Source: Methanobacteriales archaeon HGW-Methanobacteriales-1 (lineage in GTDB: Archaea; Methanobacteriota; Methanobacteria; Methanobacteriales; Methanobacteriaceae). Taken from it: DNA of 64,000 bases. This document shows, in pieces, positions 8,985 to 19,321 of the stretch; position 1 is the first letter of the stretch; each line of letters starts with the position of its first letter. The DNA is taken from contig PGYO01000005.1 of NCBI GenBank assembly GCA_002839705.1, positions 186,001 through 250,000 on the forward strand, in the 5' to 3' direction. Position numbers and translations under genes: made by a program. Under the pieces are notes generated by a model. The model worked only from the letters and a program-made list of their open reading frames with translations, ran no database searches and was not told the DNA's origin.

Positions 8985-9663
8985 ATCAGTTTTAGAATTT
9001 AAGGATGTTCATAAAGAATATGATGATGCTGAGACGAAACTAATTGCCCTAAGTGAAGTTAATTTTAAAATCAAAAAAAATTCGTTGAATTTAATAAGTG
9101 GTCCTGCAGGTTCTGGGAAAACAACATTATTTCATTTAATAATTTTAATGGATCTACCTACTACTGGAGATATTTTTTTAAATAATGAATCTGTTCTGGA
9201 CTTATCTCTTTCAAAAAGGAGTGTCTTGAGAAGGGAAAAAATAGGGACTATTCTTCGATGGGGAAATCTAATACCATATCTAACTGTTTTGGAAAATATA
9301 CTGCTTCCCATGATTAATAAAGATGAAAAAAAGGCCATTTATATCATGGAAAGCTTAGAATTTAGTGAAAAAAAAGATATGTTACCTGATGATCTTTCTC
9401 ACTTTGAAAAACAGAAAACCGCTATGGCCAGGGCAATGGTAAATGAACCTAGTTTAATAGTAGCAGATGAACCTTTTGCTGAGTTAAATAATGAAAAAGC
9501 AATTAAATTAATGGAACTATTCCATAAAATAAAGGATGAAACATCTATTATAATTCTATCTGATGATCATGACTCTAATTTTGATAAATATTTAGACTCT
9601 TCATTTATCTTAAAAAATGGAAAATTAATAAAAATTAATAGAATCATTGAAAATTCTATTTAA
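8977..9663 (+). CDS. ABC transporter ATPase (LolD/MacB type) with atypical motifs
   Basis: The protein has 228 residues. Walker A (GPAGSGKTT, about 41-49) and Walker B (SLIVADEP, about 160-167) are present, and an H-loop-like HD follows IIILSDD. Other motifs are unusual: the Q-loop region reads TILRWGNLIPY, where family members have a Phe-Gln before the Asn-Leu-x-Pro segment, so the Gln is replaced by Arg. The signature reads LSHFEKQKTAMARAM instead of LSGGE/Q. The D-loop is FAELN. These changes suggest weak or altered ATP hydrolysis. It partners the FtsX-like permease encoded immediately upstream. The system could be a substrate exporter or a regulatory, non-transporting FtsEX-like complex. 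Confidence 0.82.
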   Translation: MDRSVLEFKDVHKEYDDAETKLIALSEVNFKIKKNSLNLISGPAGSGKTTLFHLIILMDLPTTGDIFLNNESVLDLSLSKRSVLRREKIGTILRWGNLIPYLTVLENILLPMINKDEKKAIYIMESLEFSEKKDMLPDDLSHFEKQKTAMARAMVNEPSLIVADEPFAELNNEKAIKLMELFHKIKDETSIIILSDDHDSNFDKYLDSSFILKNGKLIKINRIIENSI

Positions 9664-9812
9664 GTGCTCTAAAGTTAACTTCTTATCTGTATCTATTAAT
9701 TCAATGACATGAATTTTGTATTCAATTCTATTTAAATTAAAATATGACATAATAAACTAAGTATTTCTGATTTTAAATGTGATTTAATTAATCACCAAAC
9801 CATGCATATGGT

Positions 9813-10955
9813 CTAGTGATTGATAGCATCTTTTACCTTATCAAAAAAACCCTTATCTGCATTATGAATTTCTTCTCCACTTATGTCTGCGAACTGTTGT
9901 AAGAGCTCTTTTTGTTTGGTGCTTAACTTACGCGGAGTAACCACTTTAACTTTAACATAGAGGTTTCCTTTTCCATTCCATCTTAGATGGGGCATGCCTT
10001 GACCTTTAAGACGGAAAGTTGTTTCACTTTGAGTCCCGGCGGGTATTTTAAGTTCTACTGGTTTTTCAAGTGTAGGCACATCTACAGAATCTCCTAAAGA
10101 TGCTTGAACAAAGCTAATAGGTTTTTCATGGTAAATATTGGCCCCATCTCTTTGGAAGATCTTGTGATTTTTTACATGCATCATCACATATAAATCACCT
10201 GATGGTCCATTATGGGCACCTATTTCCCCTTCTCCACTAACTCTTAGACGAGAACCAGTTTCCACACCCGGAGGGACTTTAATGTGGATGCTACTGGTTT
10301 GTTTAACAATTCCTCGCCCATGACAGTTGTTACATGGGTGTTCTACAATAGTTCCTTCTCCATGACAGTCATGACATGGTCTGATATTTACCATCTGGCC
10401 CAGGAATGTGTTGTTCACCTGGCGAATCTGTCCACTTCCTCCACAAGTTTGGCAAGTGGAAGTGCTGGTGCCGGGTTCTGCCCGATTTCCTTCACATACG
10501 GGACAGGTTTTGGTATGAGGTACTTGAATATCAGTTTCTAATCCATTAAAAGCATCTTCTAATGTTATTTCCAGGTCGTAGTAAACATCGGCTCCTTTTT
10601 GAGGTCCATGTCTTCTATTTCCTCCTCCAAAACCAAACATATCAAATATGTTGTTTACATCGAAACCCCCAAATCCACGGAATATGTCTTCGAAGTTTAT
10701 ATTGTTGAATATGTCTTCTTGGGAGAATCCATTCATTCCAGCATGTCCGTACTGATCATAAGTGCCTCTTTTTTCTTCATCAGAAAGTACACCGTATGCT
10801 TCACTGAGTTCTTTAAATTTATCTGATGCTTCTGGATCTTCACTTACATCGGGGTGGTACTTCATGGCCAGTTTTCGGTAGGCCTTTTTAATATCTTTTT
10901 TATCGGCTCCTTTTTCTACGCCTAGAACCTCATAATAGTCACGCTTTTCTGCCAT
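9813..10955 (-). CDS. dnaJ: Chaperone protein DnaJ
   Basis: The protein has 380 residues. It is the J-domain co-chaperone that stimulates DnaK ATPase. Domains in order: J domain (1-70) with the HPD motif in KYHPDVSED, a Gly/Phe region (about 75-120), a zinc domain with four Cys pairs ([31 protein letters not shown]), and a C-terminal substrate-binding region. The first Cys repeat lacks its second glycine. I chose the ATG at 10953-10955 because aaggtg is well spaced before it; a GTG four codons upstream lies inside that binding site. The gene follows dnaK with a 389-base gap, so it may have its own promoter (cgtataataaaat near 11000). Confidence 0.97.
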   Translation of the reverse strand: MAEKRDYYEVLGVEKGADKKDIKKAYRKLAMKYHPDVSEDPEASDKFKELSEAYGVLSDEEKRGTYDQYGHAGMNGFSQEDIFNNINFEDIFRGFGGFDVNNIFDMFGFGGGNRRHGPQKGADVYYDLEITLEDAFNGLETDIQVPHTKTCPVCEGNRAEPGTSTSTCQTCGGSGQIRQVNNTFLGQMVNIRPCHDCHGEGTIVEHPCNNCHGRGIVKQTSSIHIKVPPGVETGSRLRVSGEGEIGAHNGPSGDLYVMMHVKNHKIFQRDGANIYHEKPISFVQASLGDSVDVPTLEKPVELKIPAGTQSETTFRLKGQGMPHLRWNGKGNLYVKVKVVTPRKLSTKQKELLQQFADISGEEIHNADKGFFDKVKDAINH

Positions 10956-11344
10956 TGTATTTTTCACCTTAGGTTAGATTGATGTTGGAATCGTATAATA
11001 AAATCAGTATTAATAACTTCATAATGATTCAGGTAATGAATTTTTAAATTATTTTTAAATTCTTAATTTTATAATGAATAAATTAGTGTGAATAGTAATT
11101 AAAGTTTATTAAGATTTATAGATTAAATTAAAATTATTTTAAAATATATGTTCTGAAATTATATAATGAACTTATTTAATGAATTTTGATAACAACTGTT
11201 GATTTTTTATAAGTAAAAAATAATTGAAGATGATAATAATAGAATTAAGATAAAATCAAGTAAGATTTAATGAATATCACTAATTTTAACTTTTATTTAT
11301 CAAAATTTCTATTTCTCTTGCTAATTTAATTCTTCAATTATTGA
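10956..11344. other. Intergenic gap between dnaK and dnaJ
   Basis: The gap is strongly A/T-rich with no supported reading frame. A minus-strand TATA-like sequence around 10998-11007 would place a transcript start some 20 bases before the dnaJ ribosome binding site, suggesting dnaJ can be transcribed separately from grpE-dnaK. Confidence 0.35.
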
Positions 11345-13213
11345 CTATTTTTTAACTTCATAGTCGGCATCAATGGTGTCATCGTCAGCATCATTACCTG
11401 AATTTCCTTGTTCTGCTCCAGCTTGGTCTTGTTGTTGCTGGGCCTGTTCTTGTTGGGCTTGTTGATAGATGGCTGCACCAATTTCCTGAACTATTTTGGT
11501 TAACTCTTCAGTTTTTTCTTTAATGGCAGCAACGTCGTCACCAGTAACTAGTTCTCGAAGTTCTCCCACTAATTTTTCCACGTTTTCCTTTTTATCACCA
11601 GGAACTTTGTCTCCCAGTTCTTCCAAGGTTTTCTCTGAGGTGTAGATCATGGAGTCTGCGTTGTTTCTGACTTCAATCTCTTCTTGTTTCTTTTTGTCCT
11701 CTTCAGCGTGCATTTCAGCATCTTTAACCTTTTGATCGATTTCTTCCTGGGATAATTTGGTTGAAGCAGTAATGGTTATGGCTTGTTCTTTACCAGTTCC
11801 CATATCCTTGGCAGATACATTCATAATACCATTAGCATCTATATCGAAGGTTACTTCAATTTGAGGAACTCCCCTTGGTGCTGGTGGTATTCCCACAAGT
11901 TGGAATCGTCCAAGAGTGGTGTTATCATTTGCCATTGGTCTTTCACCTTGCAGGACGTGAATGTCCACAGATGTTTGGCTATCTGCTGCGGTAGAGAATA
12001 TTTGGCTCTTTTTAGCAGGGATAGTGGTGTTTCTTTCAATTAATTTTGTGGATACGTTACCATAGGTTTCAATTCCTAGAGATAGTGGAGTTACATCTAG
12101 TAAAACGAGATCTTTAATCTCACCGGCAAGTACTCCACCCTGGATAGCGGCTCCCATAGCTACACATTCCATAGGATCGATTCCTCTTTCAATGGTTTTT
12201 CCAATGAAGTCTTCCACGAATTTTTGAACAACAGGCATCCTGGTTGGTCCCCCTACCAGAATAATCTTGTCCACATCGTTTTTACTCATTTTGGCATCAG
12301 AAATAGCTTGTTGCATTGGTCCTGAACACTTTTTGATAATTGGATCAACCAGTTCTTCTAATTTGGCTCTGGTTAAGGTATGAATCAGATTTTTAGGCCC
12401 ATCTGCAGCCACAGTAATGAATGGTAAGTTAATTTCAGTGGTTAAAGTGGTTGAAAGTTCGATTTTGGCCTTTTCACCAGCTTCTCTTAATCTTTGCACC
12501 GCTTGATCATCAAGCATAAGGTCGATTCCAGTTTCTTTCTTGAATTCACTGGCCAGATAATTCATTATGGTGTTATCCATATCGGTTCCACCTAATCTAG
12601 TGTCCCCACTGGTGGATTTTACTTCAAATACTCCTCCACCAAATTCCATAATGGTTACATCTAAGGTTCCACCACCAAAATCAAAAACCATGATTTCTAA
12701 TTCTTCTTCCTGTTCCTTGTCCACACCATAGGCTAAACTGGCTGAAGTAGGTTCATTTACCAGACGAACTACATCCAAACCAGCAATGGTTCCTGCATCC
12801 TTGGTAGCAGTCCTCTGATTGTCGTCAAAGTAAGCAGGAACAGTAATCACTGCTTTTTTAACTTCTTCTCCCAGGAATGATTCGGCGTCTTTTTTAATTT
12901 TTTGTAAGATGAAAGCAGATATTTCTTGAGGAGTGTATTGTTTTCCGCGAACATTTACCTTGGTACTGGTTCCCATACTTCTTTTAATAGCACTGATAGT
13001 ATTTTCAGGGTTGGTAACAGCCTGTCTTCTGGCAGGTTCCCCTACCAATCTTTGACCGTCTTCTGTGAAGGCCACATAACTTGGGAAAGCTTTACCATAC
13101 TGGGAAGCACCTTCAGCACTTGGTATGACTGTTGGTTTTCCTCCAACCAGTACTGCTGCTGCAGAGTTACTTGTTCCTAAATCAATTCCTATAATTTTTT
13201 CTTTTTTTGCCAT
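11345..13213 (-). CDS. dnaK: Chaperone protein DnaK (Hsp70)
   Basis: The protein has 622 residues. Hsp70 signatures are present in order: [15 protein letters not shown] at the N-terminus, [18 protein letters not shown] in the ATPase domain, and [20 protein letters not shown]. The substrate-binding domain follows, and the C-terminus is a Gln/Ala-rich tail ending in [12 protein letters not shown], a bacterial-type DnaK ending. It folds client proteins with DnaJ and the exchange factor GrpE encoded alongside. The ATG at 13211-13213 is preferred because gaggtg precedes it by 6 bases; a GTG three codons upstream overlaps that site. The gene cluster is of bacterial type, and is generally considered acquired by archaea through transfer. 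Confidence 0.98.
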   Translation of the reverse strand: MAKKEKIIGIDLGTSNSAAAVLVGGKPTVIPSAEGASQYGKAFPSYVAFTEDGQRLVGEPARRQAVTNPENTISAIKRSMGTSTKVNVRGKQYTPQEISAFILQKIKKDAESFLGEEVKKAVITVPAYFDDNQRTATKDAGTIAGLDVVRLVNEPTSASLAYGVDKEQEEELEIMVFDFGGGTLDVTIMEFGGGVFEVKSTSGDTRLGGTDMDNTIMNYLASEFKKETGIDLMLDDQAVQRLREAGEKAKIELSTTLTTEINLPFITVAADGPKNLIHTLTRAKLEELVDPIIKKCSGPMQQAISDAKMSKNDVDKIILVGGPTRMPVVQKFVEDFIGKTIERGIDPMECVAMGAAIQGGVLAGEIKDLVLLDVTPLSLGIETYGNVSTKLIERNTTIPAKKSQIFSTAADSQTSVDIHVLQGERPMANDNTTLGRFQLVGIPPAPRGVPQIEVTFDIDANGIMNVSAKDMGTGKEQAITITASTKLSQEEIDQKVKDAEMHAEEDKKKQEEIEVRNNADSMIYTSEKTLEELGDKVPGDKKENVEKLVGELRELVTGDDVAAIKEKTEELTKIVQEIGAAIYQQAQQEQAQQQQDQAGAEQGNSGNDADDDTIDADYEVKK

Positions 13214-13318
13214 AAATTTCACCTCTAACTCTTTTAAAAATTTATATAAACTTTATTTATTTTTATTTAAAGATTTTGAACTATCAATTGTGTTTTTTAA
13301 AAAACTTAATTTACAGTT

Positions 13319-13897
13319 TTATTTTTTACAGACTTTTACCATGGAATATTTAATTACCTTATCTTTTAAGGCGTATCCTTTGGCTAACTCTTCAATAACC
13401 ATTCCACTTTCATAATCTTCATTATCTTCGGCCATAAGGGCTTCATGTTTGAATGGATCGAATTTTTCGCCATGGGCTGGGATTTCCACTAGACCTTCTT
13501 TTTCCAAAGTGTTTTTGAGTTTGCTGTAAATAATTTCTAGACCATTCCGCAGTTCTTCTGCGGTTTCACACGTATTCAAGGCGCGCTCAAAGTCCTGGTA
13601 AACGTCTAGTATCTTTAATATTAACCCTTCATTGGCATAAGCAATGGTCTGGGATTGCTGCTTTTCAGTGTGTTTTTTGTAATTTTCAAAATCAGCCTGC
13701 AGGCGCTGCATGTGAGATACATATTCTGCTATCTTTTCGTCTTTTTCGTCCAAGTCTTTTTCTTTTTCTGAGAGGGTTTCTTCCACTTCTTCCAGTTTAT
13801 CAAGAGCTTCTTGAAGTGACGTTTCTTTCTCATCAAGCAGGGACTTTTTTTTCTTTAGCTCTTCTTCGAGCTTTTTAAATTCATCGTCTCCACACAT
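13319..13897 (-). CDS. grpE: Nucleotide exchange factor GrpE
   Basis: The protein has 192 residues. Residues about 1-75 form a long charged coiled coil, as in GrpE dimers, followed by the conserved [15 protein letters not shown] segment, and a C-terminal beta domain containing [18 protein letters not shown]. It releases ADP from DnaK. The chosen ATG follows aaaggtgaacta; a GTG five codons upstream overlaps the binding site. It is the first gene of the grpE-dnaK-dnaJ cluster, and a divergent winged-helix gene starts about 280 bases away. Confidence 0.96.
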   Translation of the reverse strand: MCGDDEFKKLEEELKKKKSLLDEKETSLQEALDKLEEVEETLSEKEKDLDEKDEKIAEYVSHMQRLQADFENYKKHTEKQQSQTIAYANEGLILKILDVYQDFERALNTCETAEELRNGLEIIYSKLKNTLEKEGLVEIPAHGEKFDPFKHEALMAEDNEDYESGMVIEELAKGYALKDKVIKYSMVKVCKK

Positions 13898-14095
13898 TAG
13901 TTCACCTTTCACTTGATTAAATATTATTAAAGAAAATATATTAATTCAATATTAATTTTAATCTTTAATCATTCTTTAATTCAAATTATATTTGTTAATA
14001 AACATTATTTCTTGAAAATTCATTTAATCAGTTCGTGTATAACAAATAATCTTCATGAAATTTTCATATTAATTATATGCTGGTTACTTATTAAA

Positions 14096-14160
14096 GTTAC
14101 CAAAGGTTATACAATTGCAACCCTAATTGATTATAGTTACAAAAGGTTATATAAACCTTT
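14096..14160 (+). promoter_or_regulatory. Repeated operator-like boxes overlapping the TATA box of the 14178 regulator
   Basis: The sequence gttaccaaaggttata (14096-14111) recurs as gttacaaaaggttatata (14136-14153), 40 bases apart. The second copy includes the TATA box (ttatataa, 14147-14154), and forms a perfect dyad aaaggtt-atata-aaccttt (14142-14160). With a TATA box here, transcription should start around 14175-14178, so the mRNA of the following gene would be almost leaderless. Binding of a repressor to these boxes would block TBP. The obvious candidate is the winged-helix protein encoded next. Confidence 0.6.
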
Positions 14161-14177
14161 CTACAATAGTTATATTG

Positions 14178-14675
14178 ATGACTCAAAATTCATTTGATAA
14201 TACGGACATAGAGGCCATACTGGATGTTATGGGATGCCGTACCCGACGCGAAATCATTAATCTTCTTAGAGAAGAACCTAGATTCGTGAGTCAAATTTCT
14301 AAAGAACTTGAAATTGGTCAAAAAGCTATAATTGAGCATTTAAGGGCAATGGAAGAGTTAGGATTACTGAGATCTTCATTTAAAAAAATTGAGCGGGGAC
14401 GGCCCAGAAAATATTATGACATGCCCCAGGACATCACAGTAAATATCATCATTAATCAAAATACTTTCCAAGTAGATATCACCGAAGAAGCATTAGGTAG
14501 AAAACAACTTCCTTCAGGGGATGAGTGGTCCAAACTGATTAATATAGAACAGAGAATAATAAGTGGTCAATGGGAAGCCATAGATGAATTAAAATCACTC
14601 ATAAGATTGTATGGTACTCTTAAAGAGAGAGCAGAACAATTCCTGGAAGATATTGAAATATCAACCAAGGAATAG
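14178..14675 (+). CDS. ArsR-type winged-helix transcriptional regulator next to the Hsp70 cluster
   Basis: The protein has 165 residues from the chosen start. The DNA-binding domain is MGCRTRREIINLLREEPRF then VSQISKELEIGQKAIIEHLR, followed by a wing with SFKKIERGRPRKYYDMP. The C-terminal half has a beta-like region and a terminal helix that may dimerise. The ATG at 14178 is favoured because the promoter sits only about 25-30 bases upstream and because the domain begins soon after; a longer frame from 14127 would start inside the promoter. The gene is divergent from grpE, so control of the heat-shock genes is plausible, but the repeated boxes are nearer its own start. Confidence 0.82.
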   Translation: MTQNSFDNTDIEAILDVMGCRTRREIINLLREEPRFVSQISKELEIGQKAIIEHLRAMEELGLLRSSFKKIERGRPRKYYDMPQDITVNIIINQNTFQVDITEEALGRKQLPSGDEWSKLINIEQRIISGQWEAIDELKSLIRLYGTLKERAEQFLEDIEISTKE

Positions 14676-14851
14676 TCGCTTCAATCATTTTTTTCTTTCT
14701 TTTTATTATTTTTTAATTTATTTAATTCAATATTTATCACAAATTAATTTATCTAAGTTTCATTAAAAAAGACCAAAACAAAAAGAAGCTTAATTAGATA
14801 TGAATTATATGCTTAGAAGATAATTAAATAAAAAAATATTTAAAATAATGT

Positions 14852-17155
14852 TTATTTATATTTAATAGCAGCAATGGCGGCCTGACCCAGTGATACAGAA
14901 CCATCACCTGCACAGGAATTTTTGTGCTGCACAAAACGATATTCCTGATTTTCTACGTAATCTTTAATGGCTAAACTTATAGCTTCATTGTAGAAAACTC
15001 CTCCTGTTCCACCAATAACGTCCAAACCTTTTTTATCTGCAGATTTAATGGCCAAAGCAGCCATACCTTCAGCTAGAGTTCTTTGAGCGGCCTGTGCAAT
15101 ATCTGGAACAGATTCCTCACTTTGAATATTTTCCATAACTTCTTTTAAAATCAAGGATGTATCTAAAACATCTCTACCATCATGTTTTTTAATTTCAAAG
15201 GACATATCCAGATTTTTTGTACTTTTATAGGCCACAGACTCCAGTTTCATGGAGCATTCTCCTTCATAGGTGCGTTCACCACAGATATGCAATGCTGCAG
15301 CAAAAGCATCTAGCACACGCCCTGTACTGGTGCTAACTCCCACATTGACATCACGTTCTAATTGCTGTAGTACCAGATCTATTTCAGTCTGGGCACGAGG
15401 GAAATAGGCCAGATAATTATTAATTAATAATTCTCGAAGTGAGGATGGTTCATAATATTCCTGCAACATGGAAACCAGCATCCTTGCTGGATACTTAGTA
15501 CATAAATCTCCACCCGCCATTTTTTGTGGCATTAAACTTGACATTCTTTTATATTCTGCACCATTGATGTGTAATATTTCTCCTCCCCAAGCGGTTCCAT
15601 CTTTTCCATAACCTACTCCATCGGCAGCAATACAGATCATTTCTTCCAAGTTATTATCCACAGCAAGGGCTGCACCATGGGCATGATGATGTTGCACTGG
15701 CAAAACAGAACAAGAATACTTTTCAGCCAGCTCATGGGCCAATTTAGTAGTGAAAAATTGAGGATGGAGGTCACAGGCCACTACATCAACAGAATCAGTA
15801 CTGGTAATGCTCATCATGTGTTTAATGGCTTCTTGCAGGTATTCATAGGTAGCAAATTTACTGGTATCTCCTATATGCTGAGATAGGTAACATTTACCTT
15901 CTTTGAGAAGAGAAAATGTTACATCAATCTCTGGTCCTAGGGCCAGCACATTAATATCCTCTGAAATGTGTGATAAATCATAAGGCTCGGGAACATATCC
16001 TCGAGAGCGGCGAATAAATGCCATATCTTCTCCTCTAAAGCGAACTACTGAATCATCGCAACGATTAATAATTTTTCGGTCGTGAAGTAAGAAATAATCA
16101 GCGATTCCATCCAACTTTTTCACAATATCTGTGTTTCTGGTGAGCATAGGTTCTCCAGGCATATTGGCAGAAGTCATGATATAGGCTGGCTCGTTAGTAT
16201 GTTGGAATAAGATGTGTTGTAATCCTGAATATGGCATCATGATTCCTATATTGTGCAATTTAGGGGCCACAGATGGAGCAAAAAAATAATTTTCACTCTT
16301 TTTTAAAACTACTATGGGTCTGCGACGTGATGAGATGACATTTTCTTCTTGAGGGGAAATGGTAGCAAATTTTTTAATGGTGTCCAGATCAGGAGACATA
16401 CAAGCAAATGGTTGATTAAATCTTCCAAGCCTTTCACGCAATTTCAAAACAGGATCTTCTTCAGTAACCTTACATACCAGGTGGGTTCCACCAAGTCCCT
16501 TTATGGCCATGATATTCCCTTCATCTAGAAGCTTGGCGGTCTCTTTAAGTGGATTATCAACATCAAAACGAGAACAACTATATAAAAATACTTCTGGCCC
16601 ACATTCTGGACAACATGTGGCCTCGGCATGATATCGACGGTCTTCATGATTTTTATATTCTTTTTCACATGAAGGACAGAGTGGAAATTCGTCCATACTG
16701 GTTCTTTCTCTATCATATGGGATGGAATCAATTACTGTAAAACGAGGCCCACAATCGGTGCAAGCTGTAAATGGATAGGCATATCTACGCTCGCTATGCG
16801 TGTTTATTTCTTTTAAACAGGCATCACAAGTGGCCACATCTGGTGGAATTACGGCGGAGCCTGAAAAATCTGATGAACTTTCTAGAATGGTAAACTCAGA
16901 ATATTCTTCTTTATTTTCAATCCATTCCAGTTTTAATGTGGATATTTTAGAAATTGGGGGTTTTTTGCTTTGAATATCCTTTGAAAATTGTTTTATTTTA
17001 TTTTTATCTCCTTCTAAGACAATTTCCACTATATTTCCCAGATTTCTCACATAACCAGTAAGGTGAAGTCCTCGGGCTAATCGATAAACAGTAGGCCTGA
17101 AACCCACGCCTTGCACAATTCCCTGAACCAGTATTCGGGCTTTATCCAATTTCAC
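14852..17155 (-). CDS. hypF: Carbamoyltransferase HypF
   Basis: The protein has 767 residues, the normal size. HypF makes the carbamoyl group that becomes the cyanide ligand of NiFe-hydrogenases. Domains in order: acylphosphatase (1-90, with [18 protein letters not shown]), two zinc fingers (CDACLKE, CTDCGP, CPSCEKE and CCPECGPE), a YrdC-like domain (about 195-385, with [13 protein letters not shown]) and a Kae1-like carbamoyltransferase domain (about 400-767) with [10 protein letters not shown] metal-binding histidines and ADGVGYG. It acts on hydrogenases such as the Frh enzyme at the left edge of the window. The gene stands alone. Confidence 0.97.
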   Translation of the reverse strand: MKLDKARILVQGIVQGVGFRPTVYRLARGLHLTGYVRNLGNIVEIVLEGDKNKIKQFSKDIQSKKPPISKISTLKLEWIENKEEYSEFTILESSSDFSGSAVIPPDVATCDACLKEINTHSERRYAYPFTACTDCGPRFTVIDSIPYDRERTSMDEFPLCPSCEKEYKNHEDRRYHAEATCCPECGPEVFLYSCSRFDVDNPLKETAKLLDEGNIMAIKGLGGTHLVCKVTEEDPVLKLRERLGRFNQPFACMSPDLDTIKKFATISPQEENVISSRRRPIVVLKKSENYFFAPSVAPKLHNIGIMMPYSGLQHILFQHTNEPAYIMTSANMPGEPMLTRNTDIVKKLDGIADYFLLHDRKIINRCDDSVVRFRGEDMAFIRRSRGYVPEPYDLSHISEDINVLALGPEIDVTFSLLKEGKCYLSQHIGDTSKFATYEYLQEAIKHMMSITSTDSVDVVACDLHPQFFTTKLAHELAEKYSCSVLPVQHHHAHGAALAVDNNLEEMICIAADGVGYGKDGTAWGGEILHINGAEYKRMSSLMPQKMAGGDLCTKYPARMLVSMLQEYYEPSSLRELLINNYLAYFPRAQTEIDLVLQQLERDVNVGVSTSTGRVLDAFAAALHICGERTYEGECSMKLESVAYKSTKNLDMSFEIKKHDGRDVLDTSLILKEVMENIQSEESVPDIAQAAQRTLAEGMAALAIKSADKKGLDVIGGTGGVFYNEAISLAIKDYVENQEYRFVQHKNSCAGDGSVSLGQAAIAAIKYK

Positions 17156-17582
17156 ACCTCAGTTAATAATTATATTCTATATATTCTATTAGCTCTCTAA
17201 ATAAAATATCTAAATAGATCATATTCAATAAATTATAATTAATTTAATTAGTAAATAATTATAAAAATTTATTAGATTATTCAATAATTTTGCTGATTTG
17301 TTGAATTATATCAGAATATTAATTGCTATTTAATGATTTTATTGTGTATAATATTATATTTAATGAACATTTTTCAACTTGTCCTGGCATGCATTTCCAG
17401 TGTATCATCACTCTTTTTAAATATTTATCTTTATATATTTATTATGGATAATACATTAGATGGCATTAATTTAAGTGTATACAATTGTTAAATAAATTCG
17501 ACATAAATTTTAATTAATAATATTAATTGTAAATAGAATTTAAAGGGAATTCAACTGAATTAAGAAGTATACTGGTGATAAA
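17156..17582. other. Long A/T-rich gap between divergent hypF and larB
   Basis: Both flanking genes are transcribed outward, so this contains two promoters. It is almost pure A/T except for a GC-richer island at about 17378-17414 that includes ctgg and ccag flanking gcatgcattt-like sequence. On the minus strand that island begins with gtgatga, resembling a box C, but no matching CTGA box follows at the right distance. No gene is supported. Confidence 0.35.
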
Positions 17583-18368
17583 ATGATGCAAATTCTTGAA
17601 AGACTTTCAAAGGGAGAAATATCCCCTGAAGATGCTGAAAAACTTATTAAAGATAATCAGATAATGGAAGTGGGAGATTTTGCCAAGCTGGATATGTGCC
17701 GGGAGTCACGCACTGGCTTTCCAGAGGCCATTTTTGCATCAGGAAAGAAAGACCATGAAATAGTAAAAATTATTTTAAAATGCTCAGATGCCCATATGAT
17801 GGTCACCCGTCTTGAAAAAGATAGATATGATAATATATATGGTGAATTGGAACCTTTAATTAAAAAAGGCCGGAAATTGGACTATAATGAACGGGCACGT
17901 ATTTTAGTTATTAAAGATGAAAAAAAGACCATTAAACAAATCGGAAAAGTTGGAATAATCACAGCAGGAACTTCAGATATTCCTGTAGCAGAAGAAGTTA
18001 GGGTAGTGGCCCAGGAAGCTGGTTGTGAAACAATTGCTTCATATGATGTAGGTGTGGCCGGAATTCACCGCTTATTTTCTCATCTAGATCACATGGTGCA
18101 AGAAGAGGTTCAAGTGATTATTGTGGCTGCTGGAATGGAGGGAGCCCTTCCTTCAGTAGTGGCTGGCATGGTTGATGTTCCTGTAATTGGTCTGCCTACT
18201 TCGGTGGGCTATGGTGTTGGAGAAGGTGGTTTTACTGCCCTTTACTCGATGCTACAGTCCTGTGCACCGGGAATTGCGGTGGTAAATATTGATAATGGAT
18301 TTGGGGCGGGAGTTTTTGCAGTTACTCTAATAAAGCAAATAAATAAGTCAAAACAATGGGATGATTAG
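17583..18368 (+). CDS. larB: Pyridinium-3,5-biscarboxylic acid mononucleotide synthase LarB
   Basis: The protein has 261 residues. LarB carboxylates and hydrolyses nicotinate adenine dinucleotide in the first step of nickel pincer nucleotide synthesis. The C-terminal two thirds is PurE-like: [30 protein letters not shown] (the motif that marks LarB from PurE), [20 protein letters not shown] and [12 protein letters not shown]. The N-terminus has the family [15 protein letters not shown] segment. The start has two adjacent ATGs; ggtgat precedes them, and the first is used here. LarC and LarE are not in the window. Many methanogens carry larB without lactate racemase, so the final cofactor user is unknown. 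Confidence 0.93.
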   Translation: MMQILERLSKGEISPEDAEKLIKDNQIMEVGDFAKLDMCRESRTGFPEAIFASGKKDHEIVKIILKCSDAHMMVTRLEKDRYDNIYGELEPLIKKGRKLDYNERARILVIKDEKKTIKQIGKVGIITAGTSDIPVAEEVRVVAQEAGCETIASYDVGVAGIHRLFSHLDHMVQEEVQVIIVAAGMEGALPSVVAGMVDVPVIGLPTSVGYGVGEGGFTALYSMLQSCAPGIAVVNIDNGFGAGVFAVTLIKQINKSKQWDD

Positions 18369-18389
18369 TAAATATAATTCTGGTAAAAA

Positions 18390-18426
18390 TTAGCTTTTTT
18401 CTTATTTTTTTTCTTATTTTTCAGTT
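18390..18426. terminator. T-rich bidirectional termination region between larB and the HxlR gene
   Basis: The larB stop is followed by long T runs on the + strand (ttttttcttattttttttctt). The convergent HxlR-type gene ends at 18450, so this tract most simply ends larB transcription. Confidence 0.5.
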
Positions 18427-18449
18427 ACTCCTTTTTCCCACCTAATATT

Positions 18450-18824
18450 TTAATCATCTATATCATCCTCATATTCGCAGTAATCCTTTCCCCATTGGCA
18501 CAATGAATCTAATATGGGCATTACTGAATCTCCCTTAGCAGTTAAACGATATTCTACACGTGGAGGAACTTCTGCATAAACTTTCCGATGTATTATTTCA
18601 TCACTTTCCAGCTCTCGCAGGGTTTTAGTGAGCATTCTTTGAGTTATGGCTGGCAGTTTATTGTTGATTTCACTGAATCGTTGTTTTCCATCTTTTAGAG
18701 AATATAAAACTAATGGTTTCCATTTGCCACCTATTTCATTAATAGCAGCTTCTACTGAACACATATGCTCTTTTTCAGCACTATTTCCATTTTTAACGTT
18801 ATTTTTTTCTCCATTTGTCATCAT
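18450..18824 (-). CDS. HxlR-family winged-helix transcriptional regulator
   Basis: The protein has 124 residues. The core matches HxlR/YodB regulators: [20 protein letters not shown] with the conserved N-terminal cysteine, then [40 protein letters not shown] and [16 protein letters not shown]. In Bacillus YodB and relatives the single cysteine senses quinones, diamide or aldehydes; the Cys here (residue 22) is in the equivalent position. The gene is divergent from a 31-residue Cys-rich gene, and the shared spacer holds a TACT-N7-AGTA dyad of the type bound by YodB. Start is one of two adjacent ATGs after ggtgat. Confidence 0.88.
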   Translation of the reverse strand: MMTNGEKNNVKNGNSAEKEHMCSVEAAINEIGGKWKPLVLYSLKDGKQRFSEINNKLPAITQRMLTKTLRELESDEIIHRKVYAEVPPRVEYRLTAKGDSVMPILDSLCQWGKDYCEYEDDIDD

Positions 18825-18908
18825 ATCACCTGATTTGATATTAGATCTGATTTTATTAAAACTGAATCAATAAAATTTTTGCTATTATATGTGGTATAAC
18901 TTATGTTT

Positions 18909-18996
18909 GTTAGTATACTTTTTGTAAGTATATATGGTTTTTGTTAGTACCATTTTAAATACAAAAAGTAACTATAGTATTGTGTTGACTACTAAC
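18909..18996. promoter_or_regulatory. Operator cluster between HxlR and the 31-residue gene
   Basis: The perfect dyad tact-tttttgta-style element TACT-N7-AGTA lies at 18916-18930. In addition gttagta occurs at 18909-18915 and 18943-18949, 34 bases apart, and inverted as tactaac at 18990-18996. The spacing lets the left sites govern the regulator and the right ones the small gene. HxlR family proteins of bacteria bind TACT-N7-AGTA sequences, which makes the neighbouring regulator the natural ligand. Confidence 0.6.
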
Positions 18997-19009
18997 TTGA
19001 GGTGAAAAC

Positions 19010-19105
19010 ATGATGGTAAAATTCGATTTACAACATTTCTGCTGTGGTCCTAAAGGCTGTGAGATTGAAGTTGCTTACGGCGAAATGATGGACGCAGAAG
19101 ATTAA
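19010..19105 (+). CDS. 31-residue Cys-rich small protein
   Basis: This short gene encodes 31 residues with the central motif HFCCGPKGCEIEVAYG and an acidic C-terminus ending MDAED. A strong ribosome binding site, gaggtga at 18999-19005, stands 4-5 bases before the paired ATG codons, better than many long genes here. It is divergent from an HxlR regulator with operator-like repeats between, and a T-rich terminator follows. The CCGPxGC motif could bind a metal or react with thiol stress. I know no named family; it is too short for standard gene callers. The coding call rests on the ribosome binding site, start, terminator and operator arrangement. Confidence 0.65.
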   Translation: MMVKFDLQHFCCGPKGCEIEVAYGEMMDAED

Positions 19106-19124
19106 GAAAACTTTTTAAAGCATT

Positions 19125-19178
19125 TTAAACATTTTAAAATTATTTTTTAATTTTTTATTTTATTTATTTTTATTTTTT
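19125..19178 (+). terminator. T-rich tract after the 31-residue gene
   Basis: Long T runs interspersed with A begin 20 bases after the stop codon, consistent with an archaeal terminator closing a very short transcript. Confidence 0.5.
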
Positions 19179-19321
19179 ATCAGTTTTTGTAAAAATTTAA
19201 TTTTCATATTAAAGAACGATTATTTATCTTTTTAAATATTCATTTACTATCAATAATTTGAAATATCATTTAAACTAATATTTTATTAATGAATTAACTA
19301 ATTATCTTGCTTGGTGAGATC

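Noticed and set aside
10284-10826. Plus-strand frames within dnaJ
   Set aside because: They are antisense shadows of the zinc-finger and J domain coding sequence.
17378-17414. A minus-strand box C/D small RNA beginning gtgatga in the gap before larB
   Set aside because: No CTGA box is found at the expected distance and there is no second C/D pair, so the box C match alone is too weak.
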